Assembly: GCA_028752905.1 (NCBI GenBank)
Contig: JAQNBH010000010.1
Span: forward strand, 23,472,070-23,536,069
Source: Cladorhizidae sp. MBARI D1340-BT2
Lineage: Eukaryota; Porifera; Demospongiae; Poecilosclerida; Cladorhizidae
Length of the DNA stretch: 64,000 nt
Direction of reading: 5' to 3'
The position numbers and the translations under genes were made by a program. The notes beneath the pieces were generated by a model. It made no database searches. It was not told where the DNA came from and worked only from the letters and a program-made list of their open reading frames with translations. Shown here one piece after another: positions 42,121 through 57,371 of this stretch; position 1 is the first letter of the stretch; every line of letters starts with the position of its first letter.

Positions 42121-45100
42121 GAAGTTCAACCCACCACTGCCTTCCATCCTCATCCTAGTGAAGTTCAACCCACCACTGCCTTCCATCCTCACCCTAGTGA
42201 AGTTCAACCCACCACTGCCTTCCATCCTCATCCTAGTGAAGTTCAACCCACCACTGCCTTCCATCCTCACCTAGTGAAGTTCAACCCACCACTACCTTCC
42301 ATCCTCACCCTAGTGAAGTTCAACCCACCACTGCCTTCCATCCTCATCCTAGTGAAGTTCAACCCATCACTACCTTCCATCCTCACCCTAGTGAAGTTCA
42401 ACCCACCACTGCCTTCCATCCTCATCCTAGTGAAGTTCAACCCACCACTGCCTTCCATCCTCACCCTAGTGAAGTTCAACCCACCACTGCCTTCCATCCT
42501 CACCCTAGTGAAGTTCAACCCACCACTACCTTCCATCCTCACCCTAGTGAAGTTCAACCCACCACTGCCTTCCATACTCACCCTAGTGAAGTTCAACCCA
42601 CCACTGCCTTCCATCCTCACCCTAGTGAAGTTCAACCCACCACTACCTTCCATCCTCACCCTAGTGAAGTTCAACCCACCACTGCCTTCCATCCTCACCT
42701 AGTGAAGTTCAACCCACCACTGCCTTCCATCCTCACCCTAGTGAAGTTCAACCCACCACTGCCTTCCATCCTCATCCTAGTGAAGTTCAACCCAGCACTG
42801 CCTTCCATCCTCACCCTAGTGAAGTTCAACCGACCACTGCCTTCCATCCTCATCCTAGTGAAGTTCAACCCACCACTACCTTCCATCCTCATCCTAGTGA
42901 AGTTCAACCCACCACTGCCTACCATCCTCACCAAGTGAAGTTCAACCCACCACTGCCTTCCATCCTCACCTAGTGAAGTTCAACCCACCACTGCCTTCCA
43001 TACTCACCCTAGTGAAGTTCAACCCACCACTGCCTTCCATCCTCACCCTAGTGAAGTTCAACCCACCACTGCCTTCCATCCTCACCCTAGTGAAGTTCAA
43101 CCCACCACTGCCTTCCATCCTCATCCTAGTGAAGTTCAACCCACCACTACCTTCCATCCTCATCCTAGTGAAGTTCAACCCACCACTACCTTCCATCCTC
43201 ACCCTAGTGAAGTTCAACCCACCACTGCCTTCCATCCTCACCCTAGTGAAGTTCAACCCACCACTGCCTTCCATCCTCACCTAATGAAGTTCAACCCACC
43301 ACTACCTTCCATCCTCACCCTAGTGAAGTTCAACCCACCACTGCCTTCCATCCTCACCCTAGTGAAGTTCAACCCACCACTGCCTTCCATCCTCACCTAG
43401 TGAAGTTCAACCCACCACTGCCTTCCATCCTCACCTAGTGAAGTTCAACCCACCACTGCCTTCCATCCTCATCCTAGTGAAGTTCAACCCACCACTGCCT
43501 TCCATCCTCATCCTAGTGAAGTTCAACCCACCACTGCCTTCCATCCTCACCTAGTGAAGTTCAACCCACCACTGCCTTCCATCCTCACCCTAGTGAAGTT
43601 CAACCCACCACTGCCTTCCATCCTCATCCTAGTGAAGTTCAACCCACCACTGCCTTCCATCCTCACCTAGTGAAGTTCAACCCACCACTGCCTTCCATCC
43701 TCACCCTAGTGAAGTTCAACCCACCACTACCTTCCATCCTCACCCTAGTGAAGTTCAACCCACCACTACCTTCCATCCTCACCCTAGTGAAGTTCAACCC
43801 ACCACTATCTTCCATCCTCACCCTAGTGAAGTTCAACCCACCACTGCCTTCCATCTTCATCTAGTGAAGTTCAACCCACCACTGCCTTCCATCCTCACCT
43901 AGTGAAGTTCAACCCACCACTGCCTTCCAACCTCACCCTAGTGAAGTTCAACCCACCACTACCTTCCATCCTCACCCTAGTGAAGTTCAACCCACCACTG
44001 CCTTCCATCCTCACCCTAGTGAAGTTCAACCCACCACTGCCTTCCATCCTCACCCTAGTGAAGTTCAACCCACCACTGCCTTCCATCCTCACCCTAGTGA
44101 AGTTCAACCCACCACTACCTTCCATCCTCACCCTAGTGAAGTTCAACCCACCACTGCCTTCCATCCTTACCTAGTGAAGTTCAACCCACCACTGCCTTCC
44201 ATCCTCACCCTAGTGAAGTTCAACCCACCACTGCCTTCCATCCTCATCCTAGTGAAGTTCAACCCAGCACTGCCTTCCATCCTCACCCTAGTGAAGTTCA
44301 ACCGACCACTGCCTTCCATCCTCATCCTAGTGAAGTTCAACCCACCACTACCTTCCATCCTCATCCTAGTGAAGTTCAACCCACCACTGCCTTCCATCCT
44401 CACCAAGTGAAGTTCAACCCACCACTGCCTTCCATCCTCACCTAGTGAGGTTCAACCCACCACTGCCTTCCATACTCACCCTAGTGAAGTTCAACCCACC
44501 ACTGCCTTCCATCCTCACCCTAGTGAAGTTCAACCTACCACTGCCTTCCATCCTCACCCTAGTGAAGTTCAACCCACCACTGCCTTCCATCCTCATCCTA
44601 GTGAAGTTCAACCCACCACTACCTTCCATCCTCACCTAGTGAAGTTCAACCCACCACTACCTTCCATCCTCATCCTAGTGAAGTTCAACCCACCACTACC
44701 TTCCATCCTCACCCTAGTGAAGTTCAACCCACCACTACCTTCCATCCTCATCCTAGTGAAGTTCAACCCACCACTGCCTTCCATACTCACCAAGTGAAGT
44801 TCAACCCACCACTGCCTTCCATCCTCACCTAGTGAAGTTCAACCCACCACTGCCTTCCATACTCACCCTAGTGAAGTTCAACCCACCACTGCCTTCCATC
44901 CTCATCCTAGTGAAGTTCAACCCACCACTGCCTTCCATCCTCACCTAGTGAAGTTCAACCCAGCACTGCCTTCCATCCTCACCCTAGTGAAGTTCAACCC
45001 ACCACTGCCTTCCATCCTCATCCTAGTGAAGTTCAACCCACCACTACCTTCCATCCTCACCCTAGTGAAGTTCAACCCACCACTGCCTTCCATCCTCACC

Positions 45101-48100
45101 AAGTGAAGTTCAACCCACCACTGCCTTCCATCCTCACCTAGTGAAGTTCAACCCACCACTGCCTTCCATACTCACCCTAGTGAAGTTCAACCCACCACTG
45201 CCTTCCATCCTCACCCTAGTGAAGTTCAACCCACCACTGCCTTCCATCCTCACCCTAGTGAAGTTCAACCCACCACTGCCTTCCATCCTCATCCTAGTGA
45301 AGTTCAACCCACTACTACCTTCCATCCTCACCTAGTGAAGTTCAACCCACCACTGCCTTCCATCCTCACCCTAGTGAAGTTCAACCCACCACTACCTTCC
45401 ATCCTCACCCTAGTGAAGTTCAACCCACCACTGCCTTCCATCCTCACCCTAGTGAAGTTCAACCCACCACTACCTTCCATCCTCACCCTAGTGAAGTTCA
45501 ACCCACCACTACCTTCCATCCTCATCCTAGTGAAGTTCAACCCACCACTGCCTTCCATACTCACCAAGTGTAGTTCAACCCACCACTGCCTTCCATACTC
45601 ACCCTAGTGAAGTTCAACCCACCACTGCCTTCCATCCTCATCCTAGTGAAGTTCAACTCACCACTGCCTTCCATCCTCACCTAGTGAAGTTCAACCCACC
45701 ACTGCCTTCCATCCTCACCTAGTGAAGTTCAACCCACCACTGCCTTCAATCCTCATCCTAGTGAAGTTCAACCCACCACTGCCTTCCATCCTCATCCTAG
45801 TGAAGTTCAACCCACCACTACCTTCCATCCTCATCCTAGTGAAGTTCAACCCACCACTGCCTTCCATCCTCACCTAGTGAAGTTCAACCCACCACTGCCT
45901 TCCATCCTCACCTAGTGAAGTTCAACCCAGCACTGCCTTCCATCCTCACCTAGTGAAGTTCAACCCACCACTGCCTTCCATCCTCACCCTAGTGAAGTTC
46001 AACCCACCACTACCTTCCATCCTCATCCTAGTGAAGTTCAACCCACCACTGCCTTCCATCCTCACCCTAGTGAAGTTCAACCCATCACTTCCTTCCATCC
46101 TCACCCTAGTGAAGTTCAACCCACCACTGCCTTCCATCCTCATCCTAGTGAAGTTCAACCCACCACTGCCTTCCATCCTCACCTAGTGAATTCAACCCAC
46201 CACTGCCTTCCATCCTCACCTAGTGAAGTTCAACCCACCACTGCCTTCCATCCTCACCCTAGTGAAGTTCCACCCACCACTGCCTTCCATACTCACACTA
46301 GTGAATTTCAACCCACCACTGCCTTCCATCCTCATCCTAGTGAAGTTCAACCCACCACTGCCTTCCATCCTCATCCTAGTGAAGTTCAACCCACCACTAC
46401 CTTCCATCCTCACCCTAGTGAAGTTCAACCCATCATTACCTTCCATCCTCACCTAGTGAAGTTCAACCCACCACTACCTTCCATCCTCACCTAGTGAAGT
46501 TCAACCCACCACTGCCTTCCATCCTCACCCTAGTGAAGTTCAACCCACCACTACCTTCCATCCTTATCCTAGTGAAGTTCAACCCACCACTACTTTCCAT
46601 CCTCACCCTAGTGAAGTTCAACCCACCACTGCCTTCCATCCTCACCCTAGTGAAGTTCAACCCACCACTGCCTTCCATCCTCACCCTAGTGAAGTTCAAC
46701 CCACCACTGCCTTTCATCCTCACCTAGTGAAGTTCAACCCATCACTGCCTTCCATCCTCATCCTAGTGAAGTTCAACCCACCACTACCTTCCATCCTCAC
46801 CCTAGTGAAGTTCAACCCACCACTACCTTCCATCCTCATCCTAGTGAAGTTCAACCCACCACTGCCTTCCATACTCACCAAGTGAAGTTCAACCCACCAC
46901 TGCCTTCCATCCTCACCTAGTGAAGTTCAACCCACCACTGCCTTCCATACTCACCCTAGTGAAGTTCAACCCACCACTGCCTTCCATCCTCATCCTAGTG
47001 AAGTTCAACCCACCACTGCCTTCCATCCTCACCTAGTGAAGTTCAACCCACCACTGCCTTCCATCCTCACCTAGTGAAGTTCAACCCACCACTGCCTTCC
47101 ATCCTCATCCTAGTGAAGTTCAACCCACCACTGCCTTCCATGCTCACCCTATTGAAGTTCAACCCACCACTACCTTCCATCCTCATCCTAGTGAAGTTCA
47201 ACCCAGCACTGCCTTCCATCCTCACCCTAGTGAAGTTCAACCCACCACTGCCTTCCATCCTCATCCTAGTGAAGTTCAACCCACCACTACCTTCCATCCT
47301 CATCCTAGTGAAGTTCAACCCACCACTGCCTTCCATCCTCACCAAGTGAAGTTCAACCCACCACTGCCTTCCATCCTCACCTAGTGAAGTTCAACCCACC
47401 ACTGCCTTCCATACTCACCCTAGTGAAGTTCAACCCACCACTGCCTTCCATCCTCACCCTAGTGAAGTTCAACCAACCACTGCCTTCCATCCTCATCCTA
47501 GTGAAGTTCAACCCACCACTACCTTCCATCCTCACCTAGTGAAGTTCAACCCACCACTGCCTTCCATCCTCACCCTAGTGAAGTTCAACCCACCACTACC
47601 TTCCATCCTCACCCTAGTGAAGTTCAACCCACCACTACCTTCCATCCTCACCCTAGTGAAGTTCAACCCACCACTGCCTTCCATCCTCACCCTAGTGAAG
47701 TTCAACCCACCACTGCCTTTCATCCTCACCTAGTGAAGTTCAACCCATCACTGCCTTCCATCCTCATCCTAGTGAAGTTCAACCCACCACTACCTTCCAT
47801 CCTCACCCTAGTGAAGTTCAACCCACCACTACCTTCCATCCTCATCCTAGTGAAGTTCAACCCACCACTGCCTTCCATCCTCATCCTAGTGAAGTTCAAC
47901 CCACCACTGCCTTCCATCCTCACCTAGTGAAGTTCAACCCACCACTGCCTTCCATCCTCACCTAGTGAAGTTCAACCCACCACTGCCTTCCATCCTCACC
48001 CTAGTGAAGTTCCACCCACCACTGCCTTCCATACTCACCCTAGTGAAGTTCAACCCACCACTGCCTTCCATCCTCATCCTAGTGAAGTTCAACCCACCAC

Positions 48101-50469
48101 TGCCTTCCACCCTCAACCTAGTGAAGTTCAACCCACCACTACCTTCCATCCTCACCCTAGTGAAGTTCAACCCATCACTACCTTCCATCCTCACCTAGTG
48201 AAGTTCAACCCACCACTACCTTCCATCCTCACCTAGTGAAGTTCAACCCACCACTGCCTTCCATCCTCACCCTAGTGAAGTTCAACCCACCACTACCTTC
48301 CATCCTCATCCTAGTGAAGTTCAACCCACCACTACCTTCCATCCTCACCCTAGTGAAGTTCAACCCACCACTGCCTTCCATCCTCACCCTAGTGAAGTTC
48401 AACCCACCACTGCCTTCCATCCTCATCCTAGTGAAGTTCAACCCAGCACTGCCTTCCATCCTCACCCTAGTGAAGTTCAACCCACCACTGCCTTTCATCC
48501 TCACCTAGTGAAGTTCAACCCATCACTGCCTTCCATCCTCATCCTAGTGAAGTTCAACCCACCACTACCTTCCATCCTCACCTAGTTAAGTTCAACCCAC
48601 CACTGCCTTCCATCCTCACCTAGTGAAGTTCAACCCACCACTGCCTTCCATCCTCACCTAGTTAAGTTCAACCCACCACTGCCTTCCATCCTCACCTAGT
48701 TAAGTTCAACCCACCACTGCCTTCCATCCTCACCTAGTGAAGTTCAACCCACCACTGCCTTCCATCCTCACCCTAGTGAAGTTCAACCCACCACTGCCTT
48801 CCATCCTCACTGAAGTTCAACCCACCACTGCCTTCCATCCTCACCCTAGTGAAGTTCAACCCACCACTGCCTTCCATCCTCACCTAGTGAAGTTCAACCC
48901 ACCACTACCTTCCATCCTCACCTAGTGAAGTTCAACCCACCACTACCTTCCATCCTCACCTAGTTAAAGTGAAGTTCAGCCCACCACTACCTTCCATCCT
49001 CACCCTAGTGAAGTTCAACCCACCACTACCTTCCATCCTCACCTAGTGAAGTTCAACCCACCACTGCCTTCCATCCTCATCCTAGTGAAGTTCAACCCAC
49101 CACTGCCTTCCATCCTCACCCTAGTGAAGTTCAACCCACCACTACCTTCCATCCTCACCCTAGTGAAGTTCAACCCACCACTGCCTTCCATCCTCACCTA
49201 GTGAAGTTCAACCCACCACTGCCTTCCATCCTCACTGAAGTTCTACCCACCACTGCCTTCCATCCTCACCTAGTGAAGTTCAACCCACCACTACCTTCCA
49301 TCCTCACCTAGTTATGTTCAACCCACCTCTACCTTCCATCCTCATCCTAGTGAAGTTAACCCACCACTGCCTTCCATCCTCACCTAGTGAAGTTCAACCC
49401 ACCACTGCCTTCCATCCTCACCTAGTGAAGTTCAACCCACCACTGCCTTCCATCCTCACCCTAGTGAAGTTCAACCCACCACTGCCTTCCATCCTCACCC
49501 TAGTGAAGTTCAACCCACTACTGCCTTCCATCCTCACCTAGTGAAGTTCAACCCACCACTACCTTCCATCCTCACCTAGTGAAGTTCAACCCACCACTAC
49601 CTTCCATCCTCACCTAGTTAAGTTCAACCCACCACTGCCTTCCATCCTCACCTAGTGAAGTTCAACCCACCACTGCCTTCCATCCTCACCTAGTTAAGTT
49701 CAACCCACCACTGCCTTCCATCCTCACCTAGTTAAGTTCAACCCACCACTGCCTTCCATCCTCACCTAGTGAAGTTCAACCCACCACTGCCTTCCATCCT
49801 CACTCTAGTGAAGTTCAACCCACCACTGCCTTCCATCCTCACTGAAGTTCAACCCACCACTGCCTTCCATCCTCACCCTAGTGAAGTTCAACCCACCACT
49901 GCCTTCCATCCTCACCTAGTGAAGTTCAACCCACCACTACCTTCCATCCTCACCTAGTGAAGTTCAACCCACCACTACCTTCCATCCTCACCTAGTTAAG
50001 TTCAACCCACCACTGCCTTCCATCCTCTCCTAGTGAAGTTCAACCCACCACTACCTTCCATCCTCACCTAGTGAAGTTCAACCCACCACTACCTTCCATC
50101 CTCATCCTAGTGAAGTTCAACCCACCACTGCCTTCCATCCTCACCCTAGTGAAGTTCAACCCACCACTGCCTTCCATCCTCACCCTAGTGAAGTTCAACC
50201 CACCACTGCCTTCCATCCTCATCCTAGTGAAGTTCAACCCACCACTGCCTTCCATCCTAACCTAGTGAAGTTCAACCCACCACTGCCTTCCATCCTCATC
50301 CTAGTGAAGTTCAACCCACCACTGCCTTCCATCCTCATCCTAGTGAAGTTCAACCCACCACTGCCTTCCATCCTCACCTAGTGAAGTTCAACCCACCACT
50401 ACCTTCTATCCTCACCCTAGTGGAGTTCAACCCACCACTACCTTCCATCCTCACCTAGTGAAGTTCAAC

Positions 50470-53400
50470 CCACCACTGCCTTCTATCCTCACCTAGTGAA
50501 GTTCAACCCACCACTGCCTTCCATCCTCACCCTAGTGAAGTTCAACCCACCACTGCCTTCCATCCTCACCCTAGTGAAATTCAACCCATCACTGCCTTCC
50601 ATCCTCACCCTAGTGAAGTTCAACCCACCACTACCTTCCATACTCACCCTAGTGAAGTTCAACCCACCACTGCCTTCCATCCTCATCTTAGTGAAGTTCA
50701 ACCCACCACTACCTTCCATCCTCACCCTAGTGAAGTTCAACCCACCACTGCCTTCCATCCTCACCCTAGTGAAGTTCAACCCACCAATACCTTCCATCCT
50801 CACCCTAGTGAAGTTCAACCCACCACTGCCTTCCATCCCCACCCTAGTGAAGTTCAACCCACCACTGCCTTCCATCCTCACCCTAGTGAAGTTCAACCCA
50901 CCACTACCTTCCATCCTCACACTAGTGAAGTTCAACCCACCACTGCCTTCCATCCTCACCCTAGTGAAGTTCAACCCACCACTACCTTCCATCCTCACCC
51001 TAGTGAAGTTCAACCCACCACTGCCTTCCATCCTCAACCTAGTGAAGTTCAACCCACCACTGCCTTCTATCCTCACCCTAGTGGAGTTCAACCCACCACT
51101 GCCTTCCATCCTCACCGAGTGAAGTTCAACCCCCCACTGCCTTCCATCCTCACCCTAGTGAAGTTCAACCCAGCACTGCCTTCCATCCTCACCCTAGTGA
51201 AGTTCAACCCACCACTGCCTTCCATCCTCATCCTAGTGAAGTTCAACCGACCACTACCTTCCATCCTCACCCTAGTGAAGTTCAACCCACCACTGCCTTC
51301 CATCCTCACCTAGTGAAGTTCAACCCAACACTGCCTTCCATCCTCATCCTAGTGAAGTTCAACCCACCACTGCCTTCCATCCTCACCTAGTGAAGTTCAA
51401 TCCACCACTGCCTTCCATCCTCATCCTAGTGAAGTTCAACCCACCACTACCTTCCATCCTCACCCTAGTGAAGTTCAACCCACCACTGCCTTCCATCCTC
51501 ACCTAGTGAAGTTCAACCCACCACTGCCTTCCATACTCACCAAGTGTAGTTCAACCCACCACTGCCTTCCATACTCACCCTAGTGAAGTTCAACCCACCA
51601 CTGCCTTCCATCCTCATCCTAGTGAAGTTCAACCCACCACTGCCTTCCATCCTCACCTAGTGAAGTTCAACCCACCACTACCTTCTATCCTCACCCTAGT
51701 GGAGTTCAACCCACCACTACCTTCCATCCTCACCTAGTGAAGTTCAACCCACCACTGCCTTCTATCCTCACCTAGTGAAGTTCAACCCACCACTGCCTTC
51801 CATCCTCACCCTAGTGAAGTTCAACCCACCACTGCCTTCCATCCTCACCCTAGTGAAGTTCAACCCATCACTGCCTTCCATCCTCACCCTAGTGAAGTTC
51901 AACCCACCACTACCTTCCATACTCACCCTAGTGAAGTTCAACCCACCACTGCCTTCCATCCTCATCTTAGTGAAGTTCAACCCACCACTACCTTCGATCC
52001 TCACCCTAATGAAGTTCAACCCACCACTGCCTTCCATCCTCAACCTAGTGAAGTTCAACCCACCACTACCTTCCATCCTCACCCTAGTGAAGTTCAACCC
52101 ACCACTGCCTTCCATCCTCACCTAGTGAAGTTCAACCCACCACTGCCTTCCATCCTCATCCTAGTGAAGTTCAACCCACCACTACCTTCCATCCTCACCT
52201 AGTGAAGTTCAACCCATCACTGCCTTCCATCCTCACCCTAGTGAAGTTCAACCCACCACTGCCTTCCATCCTCACCTAGTGAAGTTCAACCCACCACTGC
52301 CTTCCATCCTCATCCTAGTGAAGTTCAACCCACCACTGCCTTCCATCCTCACCTAGTGAAGTTCAACCCACCACTGCCTTCCATCCTCATCCTAGTGAAG
52401 TTCAACCCACCACTACCTTCCATCCTCACCCTAGTGAAGTTCAACCCACCACTACCTTCCATCCTCATCCTAGTGAAGTTCAACCCACCACTGCCTTCCA
52501 TCCTCATCCTAGTGAAGTTCAACCCACCACTACCTTCCATCCTCACCTAGTGAAGTTCAACCCACCACTGCCTTCCATCCTCATCCTAGTGAAGTTCAAC
52601 CCACCACTGCCTTCCATCCTCACCTAGTGAAGTTCAACCCACTACTGCCTTCCATCCTCACCTAGTGAAGTTCAACCCACCACTGCCTTCCATCCTCATC
52701 CTAGTGAAGTTCAACCCACCACTACCTTCCATCCTCACCCTAGTGAAGTTCAACCCACCACTGCCTTCCTCATCCTCACCCTAGTGAAGTTCAACCCACC
52801 ACTGCCTTCCATCCTCACCTAGTGAAGTTCAACCCACCACTGCCTTCCATCCTCACCCTAGTGAAGTTCAACCCACCACTACCTTCCATCCTCATCCTAG
52901 TGAAGTTCAACCCATCACTGCCTTCCATCCTCACCTAGTGAAGTTCAACCCACCACTGCCTTCCATCCTCACCTAGTGAAGTTCAACCCACCACTGCCTT
53001 CCATCCTCACTGAAGTTCAACCCACCACTGCCTTCCATCCTCACCCTAGTGAAGTTCAACCCACCTCTACCTTCCATCCTCATCCTAGTGAAGTTCAACC
53101 CACCACTGCCTTCCATCCTCACCCTAGTGAAGTTCAACCCACCTCTACCTTCCATCCTCACCTAGTGAAGTTCAACCCACCACTACCTTCCATCCTCATC
53201 CTAGTGAAGTTCAACCCACCACTGCCTTCCATCCTCATCCTAGTGAAGTTCAACCCACCACTGCCTTCCATCCTCACCCTAGTGAAGTTCAACCCACCAC
53301 TGCCTTCCAACCTCATCTAGTGAAGTTCAACCCACCACTGCCTTCCATCTTCACCTAGTGAAGTTCAACCCACCACTGCCTTCCATCCGCACTGAAGTTC

Positions 53401-56400
53401 AACCCACCACTACCTTCTATCCTCACCCTAGTGAAGTTCAACCCACCACTGCCTTCCATCCTCATCCTAGTGAAGTTCAACCCACCACTGCCTTCCATCC
53501 TCATCCTAGTGAAGTTCAACCCACCACTGCCTTCCATTCTCACCCTAGTGAAGTTCAACCCACCTCTACCTTCCATCCTCACCTAGTGAAGTTCAACCCA
53601 CCACTGCCTTCCATCCTCATCCTAGTGAAGTTCAACCCACCACTGCCTTCCATCCTCACCCTAGTGAAGTTCAACCCACCACTGCCTTCCATCCTCATCT
53701 AGTGAAGTTCAACCCACCACTGCCTTCCATCCTCACCCTAGTGAAGTTCAACCCACCACTGCCTTCCATCCTCACTGAAGTTCAACCCACCACTACCTTC
53801 TATCCTTTCCCTAGTGAAGTTCAACCCACCACTGCCTTCCATCCTCATCCTAGTGAAGTTCAACCCACCACTGCCTTCCATCCTCATCCTAGTGAAGTTC
53901 AACCCACCACTGCCTTCCATCCTCACCCTAGTGAAGTTCAACCCACCACTGCCTTCCATCCTCACCTAGTGAAGTTCAACCCACCACTGCCTTCCATCCT
54001 CACCTAGTGAAGTTCAACCCACCACTGCCTTCCATCCTCACTGAAGTTCAACCCACCACTACCTTCTATCCTCACCCTAGTGAAGTTCAACCCACCACTG
54101 CCTTCCATCCTCATCCTAGTGAAGTTCAACCCACCACTACCTTCCATCCTCACCTAGTTAAGTTCAACCCACCACTGCCTTCCATCCTCTCCTAGTGAAG
54201 TTCAACCCACCACTACCTTCCATCCTCACCTAGTGAAGTTCAACCCACCACTACCTTCCATCCTCATCCTAGTGAAGTTCAACCCACCACTGCCTTCCAT
54301 CCTCACCCTAGTGGAGTTCAACCCACCACTACCTTCCATCCTCACCTAGTGAAGTTCAACCCACCACTGCCTTCTATCCTCACCTAGTGAAGTTCAACCC
54401 ACCACTGCCTTCCATCCTCACCCTAGTGAAGTTCAACCCACCACTGCCTTCCATCCTCACCCTAGTGAAATTCAATCCATCACTGCCTTCCATCCTCACC
54501 CTAGTGAAGTTCAACCCACCACTACCTTCCATACTCACCCTAGTGAAGTTCAACCCACCACTGCCTTCCATCCTCATCTTAGTGAAGTTCAACCCACCAC
54601 TACCTTCCATCCTCACCCTAGTGAAGTTCAACCCACCACTGCCTTCCATCCTCACCCTAGTGAAGTTCAACCCACCACTACCTTCCATCCTCACCCTAGT
54701 GAAGTTCAACCCACCACTGCCTTCCATCCCCACCCTAGTGAAGTTCAACCCACCACTGCCTTCCATCCTCACCCTAGTGAAGTTCAACCCACCACTACCT
54801 TCCATCCTCACCCTAGTGAAGTTCAACCCACCACTGCCTTCCGTCCTCACCCTAGTGAATTCAACCCACCACTACCTTCCATCCTCACCCTAGTGAAGTT
54901 CAACCCACCACTGCCTTCCATCCCCACCCTAGTGAAGTTCAACCCACCACTGCCTTCCATCCTCACCCTAGTGAAGTTCAACCCACCACTGCCTTCCATC
55001 CTCAACCTAGTGAAGTTCAACCCACCACTGCCTTCTATCCTCACCCTAGTGGAGTTCAACCCCCCACTACCTTCCATCCTCACCTAGTGAAGTTCAACCC
55101 ACCACTACCTTCCATCCTCACCTAGTGAAGTTCAACCCACCTCTACCTTCCATCCTCACCTAGTGAAGTTCAACCCACCACTGCCTTCCATCCTCATCCT
55201 AGTGAAGTTCAACCCACCACTGCCTTCCATCCTCACCCTAGTGAAGTTCAACCCACCACTGCCTTCCATCCTCATCTAGTGAAGTTCAACCCACCACTGC
55301 CTTCCATCCTCACCCTAGTGAAGTTCAACCCACCACTGCCTTCTATCCTCACCCTAGTGGAGTTCAACCCACCACTGCCTTCCATCCTCACCGAGTGAAG
55401 TTCAACCCCCCACTACCTTCCATCCTCATCCTAGTGAAGTTCAACCCACCACTGCCTTCCATCCTCACCCTAGTGAAGTTCAACCCACCTCTACCTTCCA
55501 TCCTCACCTAGTGAAGTTCAACCCACCACTGCCTTCCATCCTCATCCTAGTGAAGTTCAACCCACCACTGCCTTCCATCCTCACCCTAGTGAAGTTCAAC
55601 CCACCACTGCCTTCCATCCTCATCTAGTGAAGTTCAACCCACCACTGCCTTCCATCCTCACCCTAGTGAAGTTCAACCCACCACTGCCTTCCATCCTCAT
55701 CCTAGTGAAGTTCAACCCACCACTGCCTTCCATCCTCACCCTAGTGAAGTTCAACCCACCACTGCCTTCCATCCTCATCTAGTGAAGTTCAACCCACCAC
55801 TGCCTTCCATCCTCACCCTAGTGAAGTTCAACCCACCACTGCCTTCCATCCTCACTGAAGTTCAACCCACCACTACCTTCTATCCTTTCCCTAGTGAAGT
55901 TCAACCCACCACTGCCTTCCATCCTCATCCTAGTGAAGTTCAACCCACCACTGCCTTCCATCCTCATCCTAGTGAAGTTCAACCCACCACTGCCTTCCAT
56001 CCTCACCCTAGTGAAGTTCAACCCACCACTGCCTTCCATCCTCACCTAGTGAAGTTCAACCCACCACTGCCTTCCATCCTCACCTAGTGAAGTTCAACCC
56101 ACCACTGCCTTCCATCCTCACTGAAGTTCAACCCACCACTACCTTCTATCCTCACCCTAGTGAAGTTCAACCCACCACTGCCTTCCATCCTCATCCTAGT
56201 GAAGTTCAACCCACCACTACCTTCCATCCTCACCTAGTTAAGTTCAACCCACCACTGCCTTCCATCCTCTCCTAGTGAAGTTCAACCCACCACTACCTTC
56301 CATCCTCACCTAGTGAAGTTCAACCCACCACTACCTTCCATCCTCATCCTAGTGAAGTTCAACCCACCACTGCCTTCCATCCTCACCCTAGTGAAGTTCA

Positions 56401-57371
56401 ACCCACCACTGCCTTCCATCCTCACCCTAGTGAAGTTCAACCCACCACTGCCTTCCATCCTCATCCTAGTGAAGTTCAACCCACCACTGCCTTCCATCCT
56501 AACCTAGTGAAGTTCAACCCACCACTGCCTTCCATCCTCATCCTAGTGAAGTTCAACCCACCACTGCCTTCCATCCTCATCCTAGTGAAGTTCAACCCAC
56601 CACTGCCTTCCATCCTCACCTAGTGAAGTTCAACCCACCACTACCTTCTATCCTCACCCTAGTGGAGTTCAACCCACCACTACCTTCCATCCTCACCTAG
56701 TGAAGTTGAACCCACCACTGCCTTCTATCCTCACCTAGTGAAGTTCAACCCACCACTGCCTTCCATCCTCACCCTAGTGAAGTTCAACCCACCACTGCCT
56801 TCTATCCTCACCTAGTGAAGTTCAACCCACCACTGCCTTCCATCCTCACCCTAGTGAAGTTCAACCCACCACTGCCTTCCATCCTCACCCTAGTGAAATT
56901 CAATCCATCACTGCCTTCCATCCTCACCCTAGTGAAGTTCAACCCACCACTACCTTCCATACTCACCCTAGTGAAGTTCAACCCACCACTGCCTTCCATC
57001 CTCATCTTAGTGAAGTTCAACCCACCACTACCTTCCATCCTCACCCTAGTGAAGTTCAACCCACCACTGCCTTCCATCCTCACCCTAGTGAAGTTCAACC
57101 CACCACTACCTTCCATCCTCACCCTAGTGAAGTTCAACCCACCACTGCCTTCCATCCCCACCCTAGTGAAGTTCAACCCACCACTGCCTTCCATCCTCAC
57201 CCTAGTGAAGTTCAACCCACCACTACCTTCCATCCTCACCCTAGTGAAGTTCAACCCACCACTGCCTTCCGTCCTCACCCTAGTGAATTCAACCCACCAC
57301 TACCTTCCATCCTCACCCTAGTGAAGTTCAACCCACCACTGCCTTCCATCCCCACCCTAGTGAAGTTCAAC
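50470..57371. repeat. 6.9 kb higher-order unit, copy 1
   Basis: Every irregularity from about 50489 to 56500 recurs 6,902 bp downstream, in the same order. It also contains a nested 2,080 bp duplication (53702-54195 against 55782-56275). Confidence 0.92.
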